In this document: one piece after another, positions 1 through 6,041 of the stretch
Layout of the letters: every line of letters starts with the position of its first letter
How positions within the stretch are numbered: the first letter of the stretch is position 1
Assembly: GCA_021846145.1 (NCBI GenBank)
Contig: JAJZCJ010000102.1
Span: 1 to 10,370, forward strand
DNA: 10,370 nt
Direction: 5' to 3'
Source of the DNA: Bacillota bacterium
Lineage (GTDB): Bacteria; Bacillota; Bacilli; Alicyclobacillales; SLC66
Notes under the pieces: model-generated
What the model saw: the letters and a program-made list of their open reading frames with translations, nothing else
What the model was told of the DNA's origin: nothing
The model's database searches: none
Made by a program: the position numbers and the translations under genes

Positions 1-45
1 GCTCCGGTAAACCGAGTAAGGGGGCAAAATTTAATATGTTCATAC

Positions 46-525
46 TTATTTTATAGCCATAACTTGTCCTTTGGTCATTTCAACTAACTGGTCAGGGGTC
101 AATTCAAATACCGCTTTAGGATGCCCTGCCGCCGCCCAAATTGTTTTGTACTGGAAGAGATCTTCATCAATTAGTGTTCGAATAGCATCTACGTGACCAA
201 TTGGAGGAACTCCTCCTATGACAAATCCTGTACTTTCACGTACAAAGTCTGCATCAGCTTTTCCAAGTGGGTCATTTAGCTCATTCGATAGGTGCTTCTC
301 ATTAACACGATTACCTCCGCTGACAACGACTAACAGCGGACTATCGGTATGCTTCAAACGAAATATAAGGGATTTTGCAATTTGCGAAACCTCACAACCA
401 ATAGCATCTGCGGCTTCTTGGGCAGTACGTGTGCTGTCTGGTAATTCTACGACTTTGTTTGTGTATCCCAATTTCAATAACGTGTTTTGTACTCGTTGAG
501 CACTTTCTTTAAGTTGTTTGGTCAA
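46..525 (-). CDS. YbaK/EbsC-family aminoacyl-tRNA deacylase
   Basis: A 159-aa protein covering one whole YbaK/aminoacyl-tRNA editing domain. Members hydrolyse mischarged tRNA in trans, classically Cys-tRNA(Pro), in the cytoplasm. Family signatures seen are AKSLIF near residues 50-55 with the likely catalytic Lys51, SGGNRVNEKHL near 69-79, TGFVIGGVPPIGH near 99-111, and AAAGHPKAVFELTP near 131-144. The start is TTG at 525; a strong AGGAGGG at 533-539 sits 7 bases upstream and no ATG lies nearby. The TTG overlaps the TGA of a short upstream frame (TTGA), which suggests translational coupling. The exact editing substrate cannot be read from the sequence, because YbaK, ProX and other relatives share this fold. 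Confidence 0.9.
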   Translation of the reverse strand: MTKQLKESAQRVQNTLLKLGYTNKVVELPDSTRTAQEAADAIGCEVSQIAKSLIFRLKHTDSPLLVVVSGGNRVNEKHLSNELNDPLGKADADFVRESTGFVIGGVPPIGHVDAIRTLIDEDLFQYKTIWAAAGHPKAVFELTPDQLVEMTKGQVMAIK

Positions 526-662
526 AGTGGTTCCCTCCTACAATTTTCAACACACCACTCTTGAACACTACTGACCGATAACTCAATGCAATATTCCTTA
601 TCTCCAGTTCCGCTAATCTCAGTCTCGAAAATCCTTCCGTCAACTTGGACTAAATGTCTCAA
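522..662 (-). CDS. Short frame overlapping the ybaK-type start; possible small protein or gene remnant
   Basis: A reading frame is open from 734 down to a TGA at 522-524, about 70 codons. It has no ATG or GTG. The only conventional start is TTG at 660-662, giving 46 aa, and no good ribosome site precedes it. Two things argue for coding: the translation is protein-like (HLVQVDGRIFE, then YCIELSVSSVQEW, with two Cys near the end), and its stop overlaps the downstream TTG start in a TTGA, typical of coupled genes. Upstream of the TTG the frame still reads smoothly (HVPYRGTNPIRTS) back to near the end of the HD gene. It could therefore be the tail of a longer gene that lost its beginning, a start-less remnant, or chance. 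I do not recognise the family. Confidence 0.4.
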   Translation of the reverse strand: MRHLVQVDGRIFETEISGTGDKEYCIELSVSSVQEWCVENCRREPL

Positions 663-745
663 ATCAGTGCTAGTTCTTATTGGATTTGTGCCCCTGTAAG
701 GTACATGAAAAGCCGTATAGCTGCATTGAACGTATCACCTATATT

Positions 746-1387
746 CTAGAACTTAATCATTTTGTTCAACACTTCATTGGTAATCGCTTGAAGATCAATG
801 CCGAAAACGTGGCGTTCGCTTAGCATATCAGGCAAAATAATATCTAAAAAATACGTCACGCAATAAAGGTCTACATTTTGAATCACGTTCAATGCATCTT
901 TGTACATCATCACAAAATCAGGTTCGGTATTTCCTCTCTGGATTTCCTGGTACGCTTCGTACACCTGGTCCATTTTATCTGCGACTTGCAGAATCTTCCC
1001 CTCGAAAGTGTCATTTTTTCCTTCCTTCAATTTCTCACGGTAAAGACCCTTAAATTCATCTGGAAGCTCTTTATCGATAAACTTCTTTGTCATTTCTTCT
1101 TCCACATCCAAGAGCAACTTGCGCAGTTCCATCGAAGCATATTTCACTGGTGTTTTAATATCGCCGATAAAAACCTCTGCATAATCGTGGTTCAACGCCT
1201 TCTCATAAAGCGACTTCCAGTTGATGTTTGCGCCATTCATTTCTTCGACAGTCCCCAAAAATTGCGCATATTGAGCAACCTTGAAACTGTGACTGGAAAT
1301 ATTGTGCTCTTCGAATTTGAATTTCCCGGGAGCACGATAAATACGCTCCAATTCGTTTAAACTTTTGAAGAATGCATGTATGCCCAT
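746..1387 (-). CDS. YfbR-like HD-domain phosphohydrolase (5'-nucleotidase type)
   Basis: A 213-aa all-helical HD protein. Relatives such as E. coli YfbR dephosphorylate deoxynucleoside 5'-monophosphates using a divalent metal. The metal-binding set is visible: His33 in SSHSFKV, His67-Asp68 in LNHDYAE, and Asp137 in QVADKMD. E71 of the HDxxE stretch is also present. The opening MGIHAFFKSLNELERIYRAPGKF reads like a natural N terminus, so I start at the ATG at 1387, preceded by GGTGGGTG. A GTG 12 bases further upstream (1399) would add four residues. It stands alone, about 200 bases downstream of the cysteine-rich gene. The fold is secure; the nucleotide specificity is inferred. Confidence 0.85.
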   Translation of the reverse strand: MGIHAFFKSLNELERIYRAPGKFKFEEHNISSHSFKVAQYAQFLGTVEEMNGANINWKSLYEKALNHDYAEVFIGDIKTPVKYASMELRKLLLDVEEEMTKKFIDKELPDEFKGLYREKLKEGKNDTFEGKILQVADKMDQVYEAYQEIQRGNTEPDFVMMYKDALNVIQNVDLYCVTYFLDIILPDMLSERHVFGIDLQAITNEVLNKMIKF

Positions 1388-1429
1388 ATGAACACCCACC
1401 GTCTTGTTTTCAGTAAATGAACCCCCCTA

Positions 1430-1455
1430 CCTAAATGGCTGACGCCATTTTTAGG
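1430..1455. terminator. Inverted repeat with T-run, weak terminator or operator
   Basis: AAATGGC and GCCATTT form a 7-bp stem around a TGAC loop, with outer CCT/AGG pairing across a TT bulge. On the plus strand it is followed by a short T-run; on the minus strand the tail is not U-rich. It lies between two minus-strand genes with no plus-strand gene upstream, so a terminator role is doubtful. It could instead be a protein-binding dyad upstream of the HD gene. Confidence 0.35.
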
Positions 1456-1598
1456 ATGAGAGTTCTTGTTATTTTATGTAAAAATGCTGAATGCTAGTCG
1501 CTCGGTAACAACGCGCCTAAGTTACTTACGCCACTGGATATGTATATCCCTAATTCTTCGTTATTCAATAAAACGATGAAGTTCATGCTGATGATTCA

Positions 1599-1781
1599 CT
1601 ATTCAGGATCTTGTTTTTCCAACTTTTCAATCACTTGTGGCTTCGGAGTCCAGCAGTTGAATTTGTATTTTGGGTTTGTATCATATCCGAGTCGCGAGCA
1701 AAACGTACGTACCCCATCCACTGAGCGTACCGCGCGAAAATTTACACATGTTGCACAACAATGAAAACGAGAATCCTTCAT
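1599..1781 (-). CDS. Small cysteine-rich (CxxC) protein, unknown function
   Basis: A 60-aa protein with the spacing FHCCATCVNF near residues 6-15, then FCSRLGYDT and FNCWTPKP. The early CCxxC plus two later cysteines suggest a small zinc-binding or iron-binding knuckle. Similar short proteins are common in Bacillota without assigned function. Two ATGs are available. The one at 1787 abuts the GAGGG ribosome site with no spacing, whereas the ATG at 1781 sits 6 bases after it, so I use 1781. A plausible promoter lies about 50 bases upstream. A 74-codon frame on the opposite strand overlaps it but lacks a ribosome site. Confidence 0.65.
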   Translation of the reverse strand: MKDSRFHCCATCVNFRAVRSVDGVRTFCSRLGYDTNPKYKFNCWTPKPQVIEKLEKQDPE

Positions 1782-1830
1782 GCTCATCCCTCACAAAAGG
1801 TTTAGCAGGTGTGCCCTATTTACTGTCATG

Positions 1831-1859
1831 ATTTTATCGTAACTTTTGTCCATCGTCAC
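1831..1859 (-). promoter_or_regulatory. Candidate sigma-A promoter for the CxxC gene
   Basis: On the minus strand, GTGACG (1854-1859) and TAAAAT (1831-1836) are separated by exactly 17 bases, resembling -35 and -10 boxes (4/6 and 5/6 matches). Transcription would begin near 1824, giving a leader of about 40 bases before the ATG at 1781. Confidence 0.4.
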
Positions 1860-1889
1860 GCCCAAAGTCCGATATGTAATCGCTGATAT

Positions 1890-1982
1890 AATTGCATTAA
1901 TTATTAAATCTCGAGAGTAATTATGCAAAATAAGAAAATTTCTTCTGAAATATGTGCACCCGTTAGTTCAATTGCATTAATT
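1890..1982. repeat. AT-rich 13-bp direct repeat with a nested inverted copy
   Basis: AATTGCATTAATT occurs at 1890-1902 and again at 1970-1982, exactly 80 bases apart. A near-inverted copy (TAATTATGCAA at 1918-1928, one base shorter) faces the first across a centre containing CTCGAG. The repeats fill the gap between the small-protein set and the CxxC gene. They may be operators or chance in AT-rich DNA. Confidence 0.4.
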
Positions 1983-2061
1983 TACATTCTAGTTACGCGT
2001 TCATAGAATCCGAGCTCAGATTGCTAGAGGTCATATAGGCCCAATCGTGCCGATCAGAAAT

Positions 2062-2502
2062 TTAGACATGAACAATTTCGACGCCATTTGGTGAGGCATA
2101 TAATTTTAATCCTTTAGTACGATCCTTGATGTACCAAATCAACTCATCCGTTGGATCGGAAACAAAGGTCTTTACCGAATAACCATGCTCAAACAGAATG
2201 TGTAAGTCATGTGATACAGGATCAATCGAAATGGATTCGACCTCTGCCTTATCCAATACATCCATTAATTCACTTATTTCATCAAGCTCTTGCTCATCGT
2301 CTACCTGAGCTTGTCTTGATCCGACAAGAACTTTACTCGTACTCGAACAATGCCAAGTTGGCTCTATCCAAACAGAATATCCGTGATTTTCGCCAGGGAA
2401 ACAGTTCAAGTAAAGGATCAACGTATTACCTGCTAACCTGCGAAATGTAACTTTTTGACCAATCGCTCGATGAGTAAACTCCTCGACTTCCTTGTCTTTC
2501 AT
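2062..2502 (-). CDS. Uncharacterised acidic 146-aa protein, immunity-like
   Basis: I do not recognise the family. It is a soluble acidic protein with no signal peptide or membrane segment. Segments such as GYSVWIEPTWHC near residues 41-52 and HDLHILFEHGYSVKTFVSDPTDE near 104-126 look like paired beta sheets, followed by WYIKDR. That compact layout is common among small immunity-type proteins in Bacillota, but this is impression, not identification. The start is an ATG at 2502, with TGAGGA upstream inside the 13-base gap after the 207-aa gene. The two are therefore probably translated from one message. It is the last gene of the three-gene set. Confidence 0.75.
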   Translation of the reverse strand: MKDKEVEEFTHRAIGQKVTFRRLAGNTLILYLNCFPGENHGYSVWIEPTWHCSSTSKVLVGSRQAQVDDEQELDEISELMDVLDKAEVESISIDPVSHDLHILFEHGYSVKTFVSDPTDELIWYIKDRTKGLKLYASPNGVEIVHV

Positions 2503-2515
2503 ACCGTCATCCTCA

Positions 2516-3139
2516 CTATCGATTCATCTGCAGTTCGTTAGGGATCGCTAAAATACACTTTTGTACCCACTTTGCATCTGTAGACGTTTTTTCCGAACGG
2601 AAGTAAATATCTCGAAATTCGTCGGGATGGATTGGGAAGTAATGAAAATCCCATGCACCGTCGTCACTGTATATAAACCCATCTGTAAGTTTGGCAACAG
2701 ATGCAGCTAAAAGCCCATAATACAATGAAATAATTGCAGATTGACCTGCAGAACGACGGAAATGCCAATAGTGTCCAATTTTCAAGCTTTCTCTAATCTC
2801 GTCAGCAAAGTATGCACAGCGAGCCAAAGACGCTGTAATCTCATCCTCCCAACTTTCACGGCGATAATCGTCTACATATTCAAAATAGGCATCACAACCA
2901 CCAGGGACTTGATCAATTAAGAACCACCCATATTCATTCACGTTCCATTTTAGGGCTTGATCAGGGCTTGGTACTACAATCAATTCAAGATCATTATGAA
3001 TTTCAAGTTTCACTGTCGGATGTAAACGCACCCCTACGCTCGTCAAATATTCATGGAGGTACTGGGTTGATAACTCGAGCACTTGCCTAACGATCGGCAG
3101 GTTATGGTTTCTAGGAAACACTTCAAACGAGGTGCTCAT
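2516..3139 (-). CDS. Uncharacterised 207-aa protein
   Basis: The open frame extends upstream to 3226, but translation most likely starts at the ATG at 3139. AAGGGAGGT (3149-3157) sits 9 bases ahead of it, and the longer version would overlap the preceding gene. The 207-aa product (MSTSFEVFPRNHNL...) has no signal peptide or clear membrane segment, though residues near 125-145 (SAIISLYYGLLAASVAKL) are hydrophobic and probably a buried helix. It is rich in Trp, Tyr and Asp, with a C-terminal HYFPIHPDEFRDIYF stretch. I recognise no domain. It lies 23 bases after the 140-aa gene and 13 before the 146-aa gene, so it is the middle of a tight set. Confidence 0.75.
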   Translation of the reverse strand: MSTSFEVFPRNHNLPIVRQVLELSTQYLHEYLTSVGVRLHPTVKLEIHNDLELIVVPSPDQALKWNVNEYGWFLIDQVPGGCDAYFEYVDDYRRESWEDEITASLARCAYFADEIRESLKIGHYWHFRRSAGQSAIISLYYGLLAASVAKLTDGFIYSDDGAWDFHYFPIHPDEFRDIYFRSEKTSTDAKWVQKCILAIPNELQMNR

Positions 3140-3162
3140 ACTATGCCGACCTCCCTTACAAT

Positions 3163-3585
3163 TCAATATTCCTTTTTGTACATATCTGTGGAGGAATAAA
3201 GCGCCCAAGCTTGAGGTAAATACCATATAACATCTTGTTTCCCAACACTATTTTTTCTAATCCATCTCACGATTGCATCGTACCACTTTGAAAAGATGTC
3301 CACATCATAGGTTAATTCTTCAGGGATTGCTACAAAAAACTTTGTTCCATCGTTCGTTTGGCTGTATTCTGGCTCCCATGCAAATTCCCTATTCCAAATG
3401 TGGTACTGGCGTTCATTAGAGTCAAAGGTATCTGTCCACAACGTTTCTTTTGTTTGTGAAAAAGATCGGAACAGGGCAACGTTATTTTTCTCTCTCAAAA
3501 AAAACAAAAGCATCTCTTCATCTTCTTTTCCTGCAACAATTTGGATTTGCCTACCCAAATGAACACCCCACAATGTCGTTGACAC
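3163..3585 (-). CDS. Uncharacterised 140-aa protein
   Basis: A soluble 140-aa protein rich in aromatics (WNREFAWEPEYS, WYDAIVRWIRKN, VIWYLPQAWALYSS). Family not recognised. The assigned start is GTG at 3585, giving MSTTLWGVHLG; the ribosome site is poor, with only GAGAGA directly abutting the GTG. The frame is closed by TAG 39 bases upstream, so little extension is possible. A TTG four codons later is an alternative. G+C here is lower than in the RNA-repair genes. It is the first of three closely spaced genes of unknown function on this strand. A start-less open frame ends 19 bases upstream. Confidence 0.65.
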   Translation of the reverse strand: MSTTLWGVHLGRQIQIVAGKEDEEMLLFFLREKNNVALFRSFSQTKETLWTDTFDSNERQYHIWNREFAWEPEYSQTNDGTKFFVAIPEELTYDVDIFSKWYDAIVRWIRKNSVGKQDVIWYLPQAWALYSSTDMYKKEY

Positions 3586-3604
3586 TCTCTCAGATTCTAA
3601 ATCC

Positions 3605-3754
3605 CTATTCCCTAAATCCCACAGCTAAATCAATATCTTCGTTCTTCGCTCTATAAACACATATCCACTTTATTGGACAATTCAGCTCTTCCTGGCGATT
3701 TGAAAAGGGCCCACTTGTTTGAAAACCTACCCCTGGCGCTGATTTTAATATATT
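3605..3754 (-). pseudogene. Start-less open frame, possible gene remnant
   Basis: Between the SseB-type gene and the 140-aa gene, one minus-strand frame is open for 49 codons and ends in TAG at 3605-3607. Its translation is protein-like (GVGFQTSGPFSNRQEEL, then CPIKWICVYRAKNEDIDL), but there is no ATG, GTG or TTG at a usable position and no ribosome site. It may be the tail of a gene whose front was deleted, or chance. No family recognised. Confidence 0.25.
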
Positions 3755-3808
3755 TCAGATAAAACTAGGGCAAGCCGGTTTTCTGCATGTTCATTCAGGA
3801 ACAAACAA

Positions 3809-4567
3809 TTAAAATAACCCAAACGTTTTACGTTTATAAAAAGGTTTGTATGATGTTCGTAGATGTTGGTCCAAGCCCTCGCCGTCATTAAGTTGGATGA
3901 AATCAATAGGAGGATTCGGGACTTTGACTGCATCTGCCACTATTCCGGCCGCTGCCATGATTCGTTCCCAATTGCCAAAGACCTCAATTCCGATGAGTGT
4001 GTGTGGATCAAGACCATCCTCAGGATTGTCGATGAGTGCATTGTACGCCGATCGAACTTCTTTCAGCGTCCGAAACAGTTTTGACAGCTCTGACAGCAAC
4101 TCCGTAGGCGGATTTGCCGGCACGTCAATCTGAACCGTTGTTTCTTTTTCAACAGTATACATTTCTCGGGGGTGACCTAAAGAACCATCGAGTATAGAAG
4201 CAATCTCTGATACCGAAAATGACTTTCCATAGTCGGAACCTGGGTTCAACATCACGTCAGCCCCTTTCGTTAAGTTAAAAAAGTCTAGCGAGTTCATGCC
4301 TATATACGATTCGGGTTCATTGATGAATTGATTTAAGCGCCTTACAGATGTGAATATAGGAATGTACGTTTTTCCATCCAGGACAACATTTTTGATGGCT
4401 ATGGATGTATCGGCCTCAATTATCCCGTTTTTGGTTTCCACGGGAGATTGGGTGATAACGAATATAGCTGATTTCGCAAGTTCCTCGTAGAATCGCGGTC
4501 GTGAACTTGGATGGTCTGCAGCCGCCATGAGCCATTGTTCGAGAACATTCTCTGGTTCAAACATCAT
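3809..4567 (-). CDS. SseB-family protein
   Basis: A 252-aa protein with two parts. Residues about 5-120 match the SseB N-terminal domain in order and spacing (LEQWLMAAADHPSSRPRFYEEL, then TYIPIFTSVRRLNQFI, then DFFNLTKGADVMLNPGSDYGK). About 125-250 match the SseB C-terminal region (VDVPANPPTELLSELSKLF-like, then RSAYNALIDNPED). SseB was named for serine sensitivity in E. coli; its biochemical role is not established. In many Bacillota such proteins occur near secreted toxin and immunity loci. The start is the first of two adjacent ATGs at 4567/4564, after an AGGGGGG site. It stands 133 bases after the 125-aa gene and about 220 before the next confident gene. Confidence 0.8.
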   Translation of the reverse strand: MMFEPENVLEQWLMAAADHPSSRPRFYEELAKSAIFVITQSPVETKNGIIEADTSIAIKNVVLDGKTYIPIFTSVRRLNQFINEPESYIGMNSLDFFNLTKGADVMLNPGSDYGKSFSVSEIASILDGSLGHPREMYTVEKETTVQIDVPANPPTELLSELSKLFRTLKEVRSAYNALIDNPEDGLDPHTLIGIEVFGNWERIMAAAGIVADAVKVPNPPIDFIQLNDGEGLDQHLRTSYKPFYKRKTFGLF

Positions 4568-4700
4568 AATTGCCCCCCCTTCTCTGCTCGAACGATCTCA
4601 CCATAAAGCCTCAGTAAATAAATGTTTCGGATTATCCCTTATGGGAGCCTTGCCCCTATAGTCCCAGAAGGAAACCTGATGATTCGCTCTGAAAGGTGCC

Positions 4701-5078
4701 TTAGTATCTATCAACAAACTGCCTAACCTGGTTCAGTACTTCACCCATATCGTCAGAGGGTAGTCTAAAAATTGTCTCTAGGTCTGCCTTCATCAACTCG
4801 AAACTTCGTTTCGCTTCAGTCAAGTTGCTGAAATAAGTTGTATGGATCATAAGTCCATATATGCCGCAAGTGATAGCGTACGGAATGTCACGTGCATTTT
4901 CCTCTAAAGTTATCCTTGCTCCAAGGGAATTCTCTTCATCAAGAATGATTGTTCCGCTCTCAGAGCCTTTCTCACCTATTGATGACCCTGAGTCAAACGC
5001 AGTCCATTCGTCGGCGATTTTCAATCCCTCATTGTTAATTGAACTCTTTTGCACTCTAGACAGCCATTGGTGCATCAA
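4701..5078 (-). CDS. Uncharacterised 125-aa protein
   Basis: A soluble acidic protein with a central block, LGARITLEENARDIPYAITCGIYGLMIHTTYF near residues 52-83, followed by a helical stretch EAKRSFELMKADLETIF. Small Bacillota proteins of this pattern are familiar to me as unnamed hypotheticals; I cannot give a function. An in-frame TAA just upstream limits the start to TTG at 5078 or ATG at 5075. The AAGGAG site (5091-5096) is 12 and 15 bases away respectively, which slightly favours TTG. It is separated from rlaP by about 120 bases containing a perfect 13-bp dyad. Confidence 0.65.
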   Translation of the reverse strand: MMHQWLSRVQKSSINNEGLKIADEWTAFDSGSSIGEKGSESGTIILDEENSLGARITLEENARDIPYAITCGIYGLMIHTTYFSNLTEAKRSFELMKADLETIFRLPSDDMGEVLNQVRQFVDRY

Positions 5079-5122
5079 AAATCTTGATTACTCCTTCATG
5101 ACGAAAGGTGTCTAATGTCAAC

Positions 5123-5135
5123 TTGCGTAACGCAA
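5123..5135. promoter_or_regulatory. Perfect 13-bp dyad, possible operator
   Basis: TTGCGTAACGCAA is a perfect inverted repeat (6-base arms around one base) in the gap between rlaP and the 125-aa gene, about 45 bases upstream of the latter's start. TTGACA follows immediately on the minus strand (5116-5121), but no good -10 box stands at the right distance. It is too short to be a terminator and suits a homodimeric regulator. Confidence 0.3.
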
Positions 5136-5201
5136 TATCGTCTACATTAACCGCGTTGCACTTCACTTACAGATAACGGATAGGGTTCAATCATCAATCC
5201 G

Positions 5202-5987
5202 TCAGATCAACTCATGATGATCCCACACCTCGTTCAAACTATTTCGAAATAACAACTCCAAATCGTTCGCCGACTTATTTCTAACCGGCTTCAACTCATC
5301 CGCAATTCCTGTAAAGCGGTTTAGTTGGAAATCGATAAATTGTTTAATCGATGTTATGGGTGGTTCCAGATCCATTTCATCTCCGGCCATTTTCCGTTCC
5401 AGCAAATGTTGGATATCTTCAGATAGTCCAGTATCTTCCAGCACACCGTCCATTAACTCTTCAAACAACATCGGCGGCATCGTGCCATGCTGAAGGATCC
5501 ACAGACAAGCGAAAATGGGTCTAAGCACGTAGAAATACTTTTTGATCTTCACCTCTTCTCCCTGCAAATACTTTCTATAGTTCCCTCTTGCCATGCTGAA
5601 GTAATGATGAAAACTCGCGATACCGGAAAAGTACTTGCGACTCAGTTCACGTAACTGGTTCGCTACTGAAAAGGCTTCGACATACACAATGGGAGATTCG
5701 AGCCATTCCAAGAGTGCAGGATTTGATTTATACATTAGCTGCAACGCTTTCTTCAGATCCCATCCATTCACGTCTAACAGATCATTAATTGGCTCCTCAA
5801 TCACATCCCGTTGTTCAAAGACAGATAGATAATCGGCCACTGGACGTACATAGATGAACCTGACATCATAATCGCTATCCTGAGACGGAAATCCCCACGC
5901 CCTGCTTCCGCTTTCACATGCATAGACAATCTTAACGCCATGTTTTTGCTCAATGTCTAGAATCGATTCGAAGATCTTGGTTTTCAT
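5202..5987 (-). CDS. rlaP: RlaP-type nucleotidyltransferase (DNA polymerase beta superfamily, RNA repair associated)
   Basis: A 261-aa protein of the predicted nucleotidyltransferase family that accompanies bacterial RNA ligase/Pnkp cassettes. The polymerase-beta-type active site is clear: GSRAWGF at residues 27-33 is followed by DSDYDVR at 37-43, giving the acidic triad Asp37, Asp39, Asp41. The conserved middle (VNGWDLKKALQLMYKSNPAL near 73-92) and KKYFYVLRPIFACLW near 148-162 fit the family. Its reaction has not been demonstrated to my knowledge; adding nucleotides to damaged RNA 3' ends is a reasonable proposal. The start is an ATG at 5987 with GGGAGGAG 6 bases before. It follows pnkp by 54 bases, but a hairpin terminator lies in that gap, so expression may depend on read-through. 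Confidence 0.88.
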   Translation of the reverse strand: MKTKIFESILDIEQKHGVKIVYACESGSRAWGFPSQDSDYDVRFIYVRPVADYLSVFEQRDVIEEPINDLLDVNGWDLKKALQLMYKSNPALLEWLESPIVYVEAFSVANQLRELSRKYFSGIASFHHYFSMARGNYRKYLQGEEVKIKKYFYVLRPIFACLWILQHGTMPPMLFEELMDGVLEDTGLSEDIQHLLERKMAGDEMDLEPPITSIKQFIDFQLNRFTGIADELKPVRNKSANDLELLFRNSLNEVWDHHELI

Positions 5988-6011
5988 CTATACTCCTCCC
6001 AAGGCACTTGC

Positions 6012-6040
6012 GAAAAACACCCGCATTACGCGGGCGTTTT
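6012..6040 (-). terminator. Rho-independent terminator between pnkp and rlaP
   Basis: On the minus strand, ACGCCCGC and GCGGGTGT form an 8-bp GC-rich stem with one G-U pair and a GTAAT loop, followed at once by TTTTT. It begins about 4 bases after the pnkp stop. The plus-strand version also ends in TTTT, so it may act in both directions. It should reduce transcription into rlaP. Confidence 0.8.
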
Positions 6041-6041
6041 C

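Noticed and set aside
1..45. CTC-CGG/CCG-AG inverted sequence at the left edge
   Set aside because: The stem is short and imperfect, no T-run is visible, and the window ends there, so a terminator for the deacylase gene cannot be supported.
1540..1764. A 74-codon plus-strand frame
   Set aside because: It overlaps the cysteine-rich minus-strand gene, which has a better ribosome site, patterned cysteines and an upstream promoter.
3139..3226. N-terminal extension of the 207-aa protein to 3226
   Set aside because: It would overlap the preceding gene, while the ATG at 3139 has an excellent ribosome site at proper distance.
3789..3804. Hairpin TGTTC/GAACA after the SseB gene as a terminator
   Set aside because: The stem is only 5 bp and AT-leaning, and no U-run follows on the minus strand.
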